NCBI RefSeq assembly: GCF_014648035.1
Contig: NZ_BMQI01000023.1
Location: 1-64,000 of the forward strand
Length of the DNA: 64,000 nt
From: Shewanella algicola
Lineage (GTDB): Bacteria > Pseudomonadota > Gammaproteobacteria > Enterobacterales > Shewanellaceae
Direction: 5' to 3'
Shown in pieces: positions 1 to 8,873 of this stretch; position 1 is the stretch's first letter, and each line of letters opens with the position of its first letter. The position numbers were made by a program, and so were the translations under genes. The notes below the pieces were generated by a model, which searched no databases, had not been told where the DNA came from, and worked only from the letters and a program-made list of their open reading frames with translations.

Positions 1-823
1 AAAAAGTGGAGTAATGGTCGATGGGAATTGGCTGAAGACAGAGCTTGGAAGTCCGCAGGGTGGGGTGATAAGTCCGCTGATAGCGAACATCTATCTGGAT
101 GCGTTCGATCAGGAGATGCGAAAGCGTGGTCATCGCATAGTGCGCTATGCTGATGACATCTTGATCTTCTGTCGTAGCAGAGCAGGCGCAGAAAATGCGC
201 TTGCACAGGCAACGAAGATACTGGAGGGCGAGCTAAAACTGACGGTGAACCAGAGTAAATCTCATATAGCGCACAGCAATGATGGGGTGAAGTTCCTCGG
301 TGTTGAAATCGGGAGTCGATTTACCCGTATTCAGGCTAAGAAACTAACGGGGTTCAAACAGAAGTTGAAGCGGATGACCAAACGCAATGGCGGTAAACCG
401 CTAGAGCAGGTCATCAAAGAGCTGAATCCATTATTACGAGGGTTCAGTCAGTACTTTAGGATCGCCAATACCGACAGGGCGTTCGCCAAGATAGCAGGCT
501 GGTTAAGACGAAGGCTTCGCAGTATTCAGCTAAGGTTATGGAAGAAACCGACACGGTTACACCGCAGGTTAAAACAGCTTGGGTACAAACCACCGTTCAG
601 GTCGATATCGATGACAAGTTGGAGAAATGCCGCGAGTCCGTTAGCCAGTTTTGCAATGCCAAACCAATGGTTCAATGATCTTGGTTTAGTTAATCTGGCG
701 CATGATAGGACAGGGTATGTGTTCAGCAACTATGCTGAATGGAAGTATGCATGAGCCGTATACGAGGTCCGTACGTACGGTTCTGTGAGAGGGATGGGGC
801 GGTGACGCCTCACCCTACTCGAT
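1..823 (+). mobile_element. Group II intron, 3' part (ORF, domain V, domain VI)
   Basis: Downstream of the maturase ORF the sequence 753-783 fits the conserved domain V hairpin (GAGCCGTATACG ... CGTACGGTTC). Bases 787-820 fold as a domain VI stem (GAGGG...GGGGCGGTGACGCCTCACCCTAC) with an A in the CCTAC segment that would be the branch point. The 3' splice boundary should fall at about 822-823. The intron lies about 35 bases beyond the stop codon of the M13 peptidase gene, which is on the opposite strand, so it interrupts no gene visible here. The 5' end and domain I are outside the window. Confidence 0.8.
2..754 (+). CDS. ltrA: Group II intron-encoded reverse transcriptase/maturase, 5'-truncated by the window
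   Basis: The reading frame is open from base 2, so the N-terminal part lies outside the window. The visible part has the reverse-transcriptase block PQGGVISPLIANIYLD and the catalytic YADD motif (RYADDILIF), followed by a group II maturase (domain X) region and a basic C-terminal stretch (WLRRRLRSIQLRLWKKP). No HNH endonuclease motif is visible at the C terminus. The family reverse-transcribes the intron RNA during retrohoming and assists its splicing. The stop codon at 752-754 touches the start of RNA domain V, a usual arrangement in short bacterial introns. The frame is intact over the visible part, so the element may be active. Intron class was not determined. Confidence 0.93.
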   Translation, partial: KSGVMVDGNWLKTELGSPQGGVISPLIANIYLDAFDQEMRKRGHRIVRYADDILIFCRSRAGAENALAQATKILEGELKLTVNQSKSHIAHSNDGVKFLGVEIGSRFTRIQAKKLTGFKQKLKRMTKRNGGKPLEQVIKELNPLLRGFSQYFRIANTDRAFAKIAGWLRRRLRSIQLRLWKKPTRLHRRLKQLGYKPPFRSISMTSWRNAASPLASFAMPNQWFNDLGLVNLAHDRTGYVFSNYAEWKYA

Positions 824-857
824 GAGTATTAACGCATATATCAATTTAGATAAGTGA

Positions 858-2933
858 TTACCAAATACGAACGCGTTGATCTTCTGGTAAATACAACTTG
901 TCACCAGGTTTGACATCAAACGCTTTGTACCACGCATCGTGATTTCGTGGTGCAAGTGCACGGTAACGTCCAGGAGCATGAGTACCTGCGCGTAGCTGGC
1001 TTAGCATACTTTGCTCAGTGCGTTTTTCTTTCCATACCTGTGCCCATGCTAAAAAGAAACGTTGATCACCAGTGGTGCCGTCAATAATGGGGGCTTCTTT
1101 GCCGTTAAGGCTTAACTTGTAAGCATGGTAGGCCATCGATAAACCACCTACATCGCCAATGTTCTCGCCTAGGCTGTTACGGCCATTAACAAAGTTTTCT
1201 GGGATGGGTTCGTACTGACTGTATTGTTGGGCAAGCATATCGGCTTTAGCTTCAAACGCGGCGCGGTCTGCATCGGTCCACCAGTTACGCTGAATACCAT
1301 TGGCATCAGACTTAGAACCTTGGTCATCAAAACCATGGCCCATTTCATGGCCAATTACCGCGCCAATGCTGCCGTAGTTGACTGCTGGATCGGCATTTGG
1401 ATCAAAGAATGGTGGTTGTAAAATGGCTGCCGGGAAGACAATTTCATTAAATGAGCTGTTGTAATACGCATTAACGTACTGTGGTGTCATACCCCAACGG
1501 TTGCGATCCGTTTTTTCAAGCTCTTTGGCAATACTGTCATTGCGGAAGAATTGACGAAGTTGCTTGATATTACCTTGCAAATCATCCTTTTTAAGGTTTA
1601 AACCATCGTATTCTTGCCATACATCTGGGTAACCAATTTTAGGGGTAAACGCAGCAAGTTTAGCGTGAGCATTCACTTTAGTTTCTTCGCCCATCCAATC
1701 TAAGCCGTCAATACGTTGACCTAATGCAGTACGAAGGTTTTCAACTAACTCAGCCATTTGATGCTTAGATGACTCAGGGAAATAACGCTTAACGTATACT
1801 TTACCAATCGCAAAGCCCAGTGATTGAGTGCCCGACATTTGCTCAACAGCACGTTTCCAACGAGGGCGAGGCTCTTCTTGGCCGTTTAAGGTTTTACCAA
1901 AAAACGCAAAGCTGGTGTTAAAAATGTCTTCAGACAACAATTCTGCGTTATTGGTGATGGTGTGGAAGGTGAGGTAATCTTTCCATACATCAAGCGAGCC
2001 GGTATTAACCAGGTTGATCATCGCTTTAACTGGTTCTGGTTGAGCAATGTTGAGTTGCGGCACTTTATAACCCATTTGCTCAAAGAATATATCCCAGTTA
2101 AACCCAGGGTAGGTTTTAGCTAAATCGCCGCGACTAATTTGGTTTAAGGTTAAGTCACGATTACGACGTTTTTCTCGTGGCCACTGACCTTCAGCAATTT
2201 GAGTTTCTAAGGCTAAAATCGCTTTAGCGCGTTGCTCGCCATCTTGTATGCCGGCAAATTTCAGCATTTTCGCAATGTGATCGACATAAGCTTCACGGAT
2301 CGAAATAAAGCGTTCGGTGTCTTCTAAATAATATGAACGGTCTGGTAAGCCTAGTCCACCAGCACCAATGGTTAATTCATATTGATCAGGGTCAATACGG
2401 TTAAACCACATGCCACCACCGATAGGTGATGATGCACCCGTGAGCCATGCTTGGCCAAATACACCTGTTAACTCATCAGTATTGTCGATGGCCGAGATTT
2501 GATCGAGTGTAGGTTGAATCGCACTGATGCCATGTTTGTTGATGGTGTCGGTGTCCATGTAGGCATGATAAAAATCAGCAATCAATTGCTCATCTGCAGA
2601 TAAATCTTTGCGGCTGGCAATATCATCAATAATGGCTTTAACTTGTTCTTCGCTGCGCTCTGCTAACGCGGTAAATGCGCCATAGCGTGTTTTGTCTGCA
2701 GGCATTTCAAAATTGTCGTACCAATTACCACTTGAATACATAAAGAAGTCATCACCAGGTTTAACCGCTTCATTACGTGCAGTTAAGTCGACACCAAAAC
2801 TACCTAATTCAGCTTTATCTGATGCAGGCGCCACAACGGGGGCGGTCACTTCTGCAGTGGTATTGGGTTTGTCGTTGGCACACGCTGTTAATAATGCGCT
2901 GGTTAACGCGATAGAGATTAAGGACTTTTTCAT
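858..2933 (-). CDS. pepO: M13 family zinc metallopeptidase, lipoprotein (PepO-like)
   Basis: A neprilysin/PepO-family endopeptidase of about 691 residues, the usual length. The zinc site HEMGH sits in IGHEMGHGFDDQG, and the downstream glutamate ligand is in ENIGDVGG. The N terminus is a lipoprotein signal (MKKSLISIALTSALLTACAND, Cys of the lipobox LTAC), so the enzyme should be anchored to the periplasmic face or outer membrane and degrade oligopeptides. I prefer the ATG at 2933 because the signal peptide begins there and AAGGAAAA lies upstream; an in-frame start at 2963 would add ten residues before it. It appears monocistronic, with a candidate promoter upstream. The downstream flank carries a group II intron on the opposite strand. 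Confidence 0.95.
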   Translation of the reverse strand: MKKSLISIALTSALLTACANDKPNTTAEVTAPVVAPASDKAELGSFGVDLTARNEAVKPGDDFFMYSSGNWYDNFEMPADKTRYGAFTALAERSEEQVKAIIDDIASRKDLSADEQLIADFYHAYMDTDTINKHGISAIQPTLDQISAIDNTDELTGVFGQAWLTGASSPIGGGMWFNRIDPDQYELTIGAGGLGLPDRSYYLEDTERFISIREAYVDHIAKMLKFAGIQDGEQRAKAILALETQIAEGQWPREKRRNRDLTLNQISRGDLAKTYPGFNWDIFFEQMGYKVPQLNIAQPEPVKAMINLVNTGSLDVWKDYLTFHTITNNAELLSEDIFNTSFAFFGKTLNGQEEPRPRWKRAVEQMSGTQSLGFAIGKVYVKRYFPESSKHQMAELVENLRTALGQRIDGLDWMGEETKVNAHAKLAAFTPKIGYPDVWQEYDGLNLKKDDLQGNIKQLRQFFRNDSIAKELEKTDRNRWGMTPQYVNAYYNSSFNEIVFPAAILQPPFFDPNADPAVNYGSIGAVIGHEMGHGFDDQGSKSDANGIQRNWWTDADRAAFEAKADMLAQQYSQYEPIPENFVNGRNSLGENIGDVGGLSMAYHAYKLSLNGKEAPIIDGTTGDQRFFLAWAQVWKEKRTEQSMLSQLRAGTHAPGRYRALAPRNHDAWYKAFDVKPGDKLYLPEDQRVRIW

Positions 2934-2980
2934 TGTAATCGTTTTTCCTTTTTTAAAATCCAATGGTTGTTTGCATTACC

Positions 2981-3008
2981 ATAATCTAAGACTGACAAAA
3001 ATTGTCAA
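2981..3008 (-). promoter_or_regulatory. Candidate promoter and overlapping palindrome upstream of pepO
   Basis: On the minus strand TTGACA (3008-3003) is followed after 16 bases by GATTAT (2986-2981), a plausible -35/-10 pair. The -35 overlaps the perfect inverted repeat TGACAA-AAA-TTGTCA at 2993-3007, which could be an operator. The pepO start at 2933 lies about 50 bases downstream. Confidence 0.45.
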
Positions 3009-3167
3009 TGTTGAAATTGTGAGTAAATATAAGCAAAACTTTATGAATACAAGCTTAAATGCAGGTTTTGGGGGGCGGTTTTTGGCTTATTGATACAGAT
3101 AGAGACAAGCCTTTGGTGCTTGAGTTTTGAATAAGCAGTGTAAAAAAAACGATAATGTCCGGCGTTA

Positions 3168-3764
3168 TTATTGTGCGAGTAAAGGACTAAATTTAGCCAG
3201 TTCAGCAGCGTTATGTACTTGCAATTTTTTAATAATGTTAGCTCGATGAACTTCTATAGTGCGTAGTGAAACAAAAAGGGTATCTGCCATCTGTTTGTTA
3301 GTTTTCCCGTCTATCAATAAATGTAAAACTTGATTCTCTCTTTCAGTGAGCGTGTTATAACGTTTTTTTAATTGAATGGTTTCAAACTCGTAAGCGCTAG
3401 TTGTCAGTGCTTTGTCTATTGCTTTAACCAGCTCGGTACCTTTAACCGGTTTTTGAAAAAAGTCACATGCACCTTGCCTAAAGGCATTTACGGCCATGGG
3501 CAAATCGCCATGACCGGTGAGAAATATTATGCCAATTGGGCTTTGGGCTGTAACCAGTTTTTGCTGCAATTGCTGCCCAGTAATATCAGGCATGTTGCTG
3601 TCGACAATTAAACAAGCCGCAAGTGATATGTCTATTTTGTCTAAAAAGTCTTCAGCACTATCAAAAATGTTCAAATCATAGTCATACTGCAACAACATAA
3701 ATTGCATTGAATCGAGGATGGCCAGGTCGTCGTCCACCATATAAACACGTTGAATATTCGGCAT
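3168..3764 (-). CDS. thsR: FixJ/TtrR-type response regulator, probable thiosulfate-responsive (ThsR-like)
   Basis: About 198 residues with an N-terminal receiver domain (acidic pocket VDDD, phosphoacceptor Asp in LIVDSNMPD at about residue 55, T in FLTGHGD, K in FFQKPVKG) and a C-terminal LuxR-type helix-turn-helix (LTERENQVLHLLIDGKTNKQMADTL). This FixJ/NarL architecture activates transcription once phosphorylated. It diverges from a sensor kinase at 3922, and the pair sits next to a phsABC-like operon. Shewanella ThsSR is a characterised thiosulfate sensor located beside phsA, so I infer that role here; TtrR (tetrathionate) is the close alternative. The ATG at 3764 is taken as start; a GTG at 3773 would add three residues. 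Confidence 0.75.
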   Translation of the reverse strand: MPNIQRVYMVDDDLAILDSMQFMLLQYDYDLNIFDSAEDFLDKIDISLAACLIVDSNMPDITGQQLQQKLVTAQSPIGIIFLTGHGDLPMAVNAFRQGACDFFQKPVKGTELVKAIDKALTTSAYEFETIQLKKRYNTLTERENQVLHLLIDGKTNKQMADTLFVSLRTIEVHRANIIKKLQVHNAAELAKFSPLLAQ

Positions 3765-3921
3765 ATCAGTCACTTAAATTTTTTTATTATAGTGTAATGG
3801 TTAGTTTTTTTTGAGCAAATTGTTACTTAGATTTTGTGCGACATGCAACTTTATTGGCTTAAATAGTGCTTTAAAATAAATTATCTTCTTCCTGTGCCCT
3901 GTTAAGAGTGATGAGCCATAA

Positions 3922-5790
3922 ATGCGTTTAGTTATCACATTACTATTGATTTTGTTAACTTCATTGACGCTGTTATCGACTGTTGTGGCAAAACAGACAG
4001 TAAATCTCACTACTACCGTACAAGATAACGATGTTGTGCATTATCGTGTGGCGGTGCTGGCCAATTATGGCGTGGCCAAAAGTATAGCGCGTTGGCAACC
4101 GTTGATGGATTACCTTACCGCAATAGTGCCTTCTGCTAGTTTTGAAGTCGTTCCGCTTGATTTTACTAATATGAATCAACAGTTAATTAATGGCCAGGTG
4201 CAATTTGTGGTCACCAATCCAGGTCATTATTTTAATATGAGCGGTGATTTCCCCATTTCGTGGCTCGCCACCATGAAAAGTGATAAACATGGCGGTAATA
4301 CCTTTGCCATTGGTGCCACCATTATTGTTAGGCAAGATAGTCCATTAAAATCTATTGAAGACTTAGCCGGTCATACAGCCGTTGCCAGCGATCCTAATGC
4401 TCTTGGTGGTTATCAAGCCGCGATGGGTTTGATTCATTCTATGAATTATCCTACCGATAACTTTTTCGACAAAGTCACTTTTTTGGGGTTTCCTTTAGAA
4501 CCGTTAATTTATCAGGTGCGAGATAACACGGCGGATATAGCGATTACGCCATTTTGTACCTTTGAGCAAATGGTCGAACAAGGTTATATCAAAGCTGAGA
4601 ATTATCGAGTCATCAATGATATCACTCCAGACGGTTATGATTGTGCAGTGAGTACTCCGTTATACCCTAATTGGTCTTTTGCCTCATCTGACGACGTTCC
4701 GTTAAAAGTCAGAACCAACATTACTCGAGCTTTGTTTGCCATTAGTGAATCGGATCCCATTTCTGTTATTGGTCAAAACCGAGGTTGGGCTGCACCTATT
4801 AGCCAATTTCAAGTGATGAAACTCTACAAAGCATTAGATCTGCATTTGGAAAAAGAGCCTTTGTATTTACAGATTTGGCAGTGGATAAAATTAAATCAAA
4901 AATGGGGTTTTGGTTTCATCGGATTTTTTATGTTTGCAACAATGTATCATGTGTGGCTTGAATACCGTTTTATGAAAAAAAGTGAGAATTTACTTGCTAC
5001 TGAGCGTCAGTTAAAAACCAAAGCATTACAATTAGAACGCTTACAAAGCGCGGCTATTTTAGGTGAAATTGGGGCAGGTTTAGCCCATGAACTTAATCAA
5101 CCCATTGCTGCGATAACGCAATACAGTGAAGGTGGCATGCTTGAACAGGCTAAACACTATGGTGAAGACTCTGTGCAATACAAATTACTCGGTAAAATAT
5201 TGCGCCAATCAAACCGAGCAGGTGAAATTGTCCATCGAATTAGAACGTTACTGCAACGAAAAGACACACAGAGCACTGATTTTGATGTGTGTGAACAAAT
5301 ATCATTGTGCATAGAATTATTAGCTCATGATTTTGAAACGAACAAGATTGAAGTGACAAGCAAATTCCACTGCAGTGAACTGAAATTAAAAGGCGATAAA
5401 GTGGGGTTTTGTCAGGTTTTAATCAACATATTAAAAAATGCCATTGATGCACTGACTGACACAAGCTGTGCGCAGTTAATTTCTAAGCAAATATTAATTG
5501 ACCTAAGGGTTGTGAATGGTCATTTACAGTTAAAATTTTATGACAATGGCATCGGTTTGAGCTGTGCTAATGAAGATTTTAAATCGACATTTTTTACGAC
5601 TAAACCAAATGGTTTAGGGCTCGGTCTTGCTATTTGCAAAGATGTCATTATGCAATTTGGCGGTGACCTCGACTTATCTACTTGTGCCGAAGACCCTGAT
5701 GCACCAACAACATCTGGATGCAGGGTCTTAATCGATATCCCCGTTAGCCTTCCCGAAATATCCTATCTTAGCGATCCTAAATACATCTAA
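3922..5790 (+). CDS. thsS: Sensor histidine kinase with PhnD-like periplasmic domain, probable thiosulfate sensor (ThsS-like)
   Basis: 622 residues: an N-terminal signal/anchor (LVITLLLILLTSLTLLSTVVA), a periplasmic solute-binding domain of the phosphate/phosphonate (PhnD) class at about 40-305, a transmembrane segment near 328-350 (WGFGFIGFFMFATMYHVW), then a cytoplasmic kinase. The phosphoacceptor is His389 in GLAHELNQPIAAI. The ATPase domain has the N box (NILKNAID) and glycine-rich boxes (DNGIGLS, GLGLGLAICKD). This is the TtrS/ThsS layout, where the periplasmic domain binds a sulfur oxyanion. It faces the response regulator across a 157-base divergent region and precedes the reductase operon it probably controls. 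Thiosulfate rather than tetrathionate is inferred from the neighbouring PhsA-sized enzyme. Confidence 0.82.
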   Translation: MRLVITLLLILLTSLTLLSTVVAKQTVNLTTTVQDNDVVHYRVAVLANYGVAKSIARWQPLMDYLTAIVPSASFEVVPLDFTNMNQQLINGQVQFVVTNPGHYFNMSGDFPISWLATMKSDKHGGNTFAIGATIIVRQDSPLKSIEDLAGHTAVASDPNALGGYQAAMGLIHSMNYPTDNFFDKVTFLGFPLEPLIYQVRDNTADIAITPFCTFEQMVEQGYIKAENYRVINDITPDGYDCAVSTPLYPNWSFASSDDVPLKVRTNITRALFAISESDPISVIGQNRGWAAPISQFQVMKLYKALDLHLEKEPLYLQIWQWIKLNQKWGFGFIGFFMFATMYHVWLEYRFMKKSENLLATERQLKTKALQLERLQSAAILGEIGAGLAHELNQPIAAITQYSEGGMLEQAKHYGEDSVQYKLLGKILRQSNRAGEIVHRIRTLLQRKDTQSTDFDVCEQISLCIELLAHDFETNKIEVTSKFHCSELKLKGDKVGFCQVLINILKNAIDALTDTSCAQLISKQILIDLRVVNGHLQLKFYDNGIGLSCANEDFKSTFFTTKPNGLGLGLAICKDVIMQFGGDLDLSTCAEDPDAPTTSGCRVLIDIPVSLPEISYLSDPKYI

Positions 5791-5815
5791 TTTTTGTGTT
5801 TTGAGCACTTAAACC

Positions 5816-5829
5816 GTGATGTTTATCAA
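5816..5829 (+). promoter_or_regulatory. FNR/EtrA-type box upstream of phsA
   Basis: GTGAT-GTTT-ATCAA matches the FNR consensus TTGAT-N4-ATCAA at nine of ten defined positions. It lies 160 bases upstream of the phsA start, as expected for anaerobic control of a terminal reductase. Confidence 0.6.
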
Positions 5830-5841
5830 ATGATTCCCTTC

Positions 5842-5859
5842 ATTGTGGTTTACCACAAT
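5842..5859 (+). promoter_or_regulatory. Perfect 18-bp palindrome, candidate ThsR operator
   Basis: ATTGTGG-TTTA-CCACAAT is an exact inverted repeat (7-4-7) located 13 bases after the FNR-type box and 130 bases before phsA. No T-tract follows it, so a terminator is unlikely. Binding by the adjacent response regulator is an inference from position. Confidence 0.5.
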
Positions 5860-5989
5860 ACCCATGATTTCAATAAGGTTTAACAATGTGCTTAGGGATG
5901 ACGCTTAGTGTGATGTTGATTCATTAAGCGCCATTAAATCTAGGTTAACCGTAATAGCGTTATGTTTCGCCAAGGTGAAGGGGGCAATC

Positions 5990-8272
5990 ATGATCCAGTT
6001 AAATCGGCGTCATTTTTTACAAGGTGCAGGTGCCAGTGGCGCGACTTGTGCGCTTGCGAGTATTTTACCAGGTTCACTTGCTGCAATAGAAAAACAACCT
6101 CTAAAAGGGGTGTCTTCTGAAGTGGCTAGTATTTGTGAAATGTGTTCCACCCGTTGTCCGATCAAGGCACGTATTGTGGATGGTAAAAATGTATTTATTA
6201 GCGGCAATAAAGAAGCTAAATCATTTGGCGGCAAAGTGTGTGCTCGGGGCGGTGCTGGTCACAGCTTGCTTTATGATCCACAGCGTTTAGTTAAGCCATT
6301 AAAACGCGTTGGAGAGCGCGGTGAGGGTAAATGGGCTGAAATTAGTTGGGATGAAGCGTATCAATTCATTGCACAAAAATTGACTGCAATTAAACAACAA
6401 CACGGTGCAGAATCAATCGCATTTTCATCTAAATCTGGATCATTAGACGGTCACGTATTTCATTTAGCTAAAGCGTTGGGTACGCCAAATACATTTACGC
6501 ATGCTTCAACTTGTCCCGGTGGCTATGTGATAGCGGCAAAAGCCATGTTCGGCACCAAAATGAAGCGAGATTTAGGTAACTCTAAATACATTATTAACTT
6601 TGGTCATAATATTTATGAAGGCATTAACATGTCTGAAACCAGAGGCATGATGCAAGCACAGATGGATAAAGGGGCTAAGTTAGTGGTATTTGAGCCTCGC
6701 TTTTCTGTTGTTGCAGATAAAGCCGATGAATGGCATGCCATCCGCCCTGGTACTGATGTGTCTGTCGCATTGGCTATTTGTCATGTACTGATTAATGACA
6801 ACCTCTATGACAAGCTGTTTATTGAACAGTATGTAGTTGGTTTTGATGAGTTCGCTGCAGAGGTGAAACAATATACCCCTGAGTGGGCAGAGTCAGTTTC
6901 TGATGTTTCAGCTTCTGCCATTCGCCGTATCGCTCATGAGTATGCAAGTCATGCGCCTCATGCCGTGGTCGATTTTGGTCATCGAGCGACGTTCACCCCA
7001 GAAGAATTTGACATGCGCCGTGCTATTTATGCCGCCAATATTTTAATAGGCAATATTGAACGCAAAGGTGGCATTTACATGGGCAAGAAGGCGTCAAGCT
7101 ATAACAAGTTAGCTGGCGAGCAAGTGGCACCAGAATTAGCGAAACCGGGTGTTAAAGATATGCCCGAAATTACCGCTAAACGTATTGATCAAGTAGACAA
7201 ACAATTTAAATTAATGTGGTCTTCAGGTGGGATATACCAAAGTATTATCGACGCCTCTTTAGATGCTAAACCCTATCAACTCAAAGCATGGATAATGAGC
7301 CGTACCAATCCTATGCAGACGCTGACGGATCGAGCCAAAGTGGAGCAATCTCTTAAGGCGCTTGAGTTAGTGGTTTGTTGCGATTTGTATATTAGTGAAA
7401 CCGCCGCCTATGCCGACATCATTTTGCCAGAGTCTACCTACCTTGAACGTGATGAAGAAATTTTTGATAAATCAGGGAAAAACCCGGCTTATTATGTGCG
7501 CCAACGTGCAGTAGAAACAATTGGTGAAACACGTCCAAGTTGGCAAATATTTAAAGATCTCGGGGAGGCATTAGGCTTAGAGCAATATTACCCATGGGAA
7601 AACATTGAAACCTTGCAACTTATGCAGCTTAATCGTGACCACAATTTATTAAAGCACATCAAAAAACTAGGCTACGTCAGTTATGGTAAACCGTTAATGC
7701 TACGTGAACCGAGTATGGTTAAAGAGTTTGTTGATGCTTATGCCAATGCCAGGCACGTAGATCATGACGGCACTTTTGCTACCGCAATGAAATTTAAAAC
7801 CCCAAGCGGAAAAATTGAACTTACCTCAGCGCAAGTTGAAGACATGGCGCCTGGCAGAGGTGTGATTAAGCATCGCCCTGTGCACCTTAAACAAGCTGAC
7901 GAACTGTATTTTATCCAAGGTAAAGTCGCAGTCCATACCAATGGGGCAACCCACAACGTTCCATTACTGTCTAACTTAATGTCCAGTAATGCTATTTGGA
8001 TCCATCCCATTACCGCAGGTCGTTTAAATATTCATAGTGGTGATGCCGTTCAATTAACCAGCAGCGTTGGCAGCGAAGAGGGCACAGCATTAGTCACACC
8101 AGGTATTCGTCAAGACACCGTATTTGCTTACATGGGCTTTGGTTCAAAAAACAAAGAGCTGGTTCGTGCAACGGGTAAGGGTATCCATTGTGGCAATCTG
8201 TTACCTAATTCAGTCGCGCCCATTTGTGGCATGAACTTACATACAACAGGCGTTAAGTTGGCAAAAATTTAG
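5990..8272 (+). CDS. phsA: Molybdopterin thiosulfate/polysulfide reductase catalytic subunit (PhsA/PsrA family)
   Basis: About 760 residues, the length of PhsA/PsrA and far shorter than TtrA. A twin-arginine signal (NRRHFLQGAGASGA) directs the folded enzyme to the periplasm. A [4Fe-4S] site follows (CEMCSTRCPIKARI ... KVCARGG), then the bis-MGD molybdopterin domains; the Cys in THASTCPGGY is the likely molybdenum ligand. The family reduces thiosulfate to sulfide plus sulfite, or polysulfide to sulfide, with quinol electrons delivered by B and C subunits. The ATG at 5990 is preferred (AAGGGGG upstream) over a GTG at 5975. It is followed closely by the electron-transfer and membrane subunits. 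Substrate choice between thiosulfate and polysulfide is not settled by sequence. Confidence 0.9.
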   Translation: MIQLNRRHFLQGAGASGATCALASILPGSLAAIEKQPLKGVSSEVASICEMCSTRCPIKARIVDGKNVFISGNKEAKSFGGKVCARGGAGHSLLYDPQRLVKPLKRVGERGEGKWAEISWDEAYQFIAQKLTAIKQQHGAESIAFSSKSGSLDGHVFHLAKALGTPNTFTHASTCPGGYVIAAKAMFGTKMKRDLGNSKYIINFGHNIYEGINMSETRGMMQAQMDKGAKLVVFEPRFSVVADKADEWHAIRPGTDVSVALAICHVLINDNLYDKLFIEQYVVGFDEFAAEVKQYTPEWAESVSDVSASAIRRIAHEYASHAPHAVVDFGHRATFTPEEFDMRRAIYAANILIGNIERKGGIYMGKKASSYNKLAGEQVAPELAKPGVKDMPEITAKRIDQVDKQFKLMWSSGGIYQSIIDASLDAKPYQLKAWIMSRTNPMQTLTDRAKVEQSLKALELVVCCDLYISETAAYADIILPESTYLERDEEIFDKSGKNPAYYVRQRAVETIGETRPSWQIFKDLGEALGLEQYYPWENIETLQLMQLNRDHNLLKHIKKLGYVSYGKPLMLREPSMVKEFVDAYANARHVDHDGTFATAMKFKTPSGKIELTSAQVEDMAPGRGVIKHRPVHLKQADELYFIQGKVAVHTNGATHNVPLLSNLMSSNAIWIHPITAGRLNIHSGDAVQLTSSVGSEEGTALVTPGIRQDTVFAYMGFGSKNKELVRATGKGIHCGNLLPNSVAPICGMNLHTTGVKLAKI

Positions 8273-8300
8273 CCGGTAATTAATTGATTTGGAGTCTCCT

Positions 8301-8873
8301 ATGAATAAACGATATGTCATGGTGCATGACGAAAACAAATGCATCGGCTGCCAAGCGTGCAATGTAGCCTGCCGTAGTGAAAATGATGTGCCTGAAGGGG
8401 TAACTCGCTTACAAGTACGAGTAGAAGGGCCTTTTGGTGAAGCACCCGATTTACACTTTAAATACCATCGAGTGTCGTGTCAGCAATGTGAAGATGCGCC
8501 TTGTGTCACTGTGTGCCCAACAGGTGCAGCCTACATAGATGAAAATGGCTTAGTGTCTATCCATAATGATAAGTGCATTGGTTGTATGTATTGTGTGGCG
8601 GCGTGTCCTTATAAAGTCCGCTTTATTAACCCAATAACCAAAGCGGCTGATAAGTGTAATTTCTGTAAAGACACCCGCTTAGCAAGAGGTGAGCAACCTG
8701 CATGTGTGACGGTGTGTCCAACTGATGCATTGTATTTTGGCGATGCTAACGACAGTAACAGCGACGTGGCCAAGTTACTCAATACCAAAATAACCTATCA
8801 AGATAAAACCCATTTAGGCACCAAACCTAGGGTTTACCGTGTTCCGACTAAACGTGGAGGGATTCAATCATGA
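8301..8873 (+). CDS. phsB: 4Fe-4S ferredoxin-type electron-transfer subunit (PhsB/PsrB)
   Basis: About 190 residues with four cysteine clusters typical of the DMSO-reductase-family B subunit: CIGCQACNVAC, CQQCEDAPCVTVCPTGA, CIGCMYCVAACPY and CNFCKDTRL with a final CVTVCPTDA. It should carry four [4Fe-4S] clusters and pass electrons from the membrane quinol-oxidising subunit to PhsA. No signal peptide is visible, as expected because B subunits are co-exported with the Tat-bearing A subunit. The ATG at 8301 follows GGAG; the in-frame TTG at 8289 is not needed. The stop overlaps the next start (ATGA), indicating translational coupling with the NrfD subunit. Confidence 0.92.
   Translation: MNKRYVMVHDENKCIGCQACNVACRSENDVPEGVTRLQVRVEGPFGEAPDLHFKYHRVSCQQCEDAPCVTVCPTGAAYIDENGLVSIHNDKCIGCMYCVAACPYKVRFINPITKAADKCNFCKDTRLARGEQPACVTVCPTDALYFGDANDSNSDVAKLLNTKITYQDKTHLGTKPRVYRVPTKRGGIQS

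Noticed and set aside
2692..3093. A 133-codon open frame opposite the start of pepO
   Set aside because: It runs antisense through the lipoprotein signal region and promoter of pepO and shows no domain or ribosome site.
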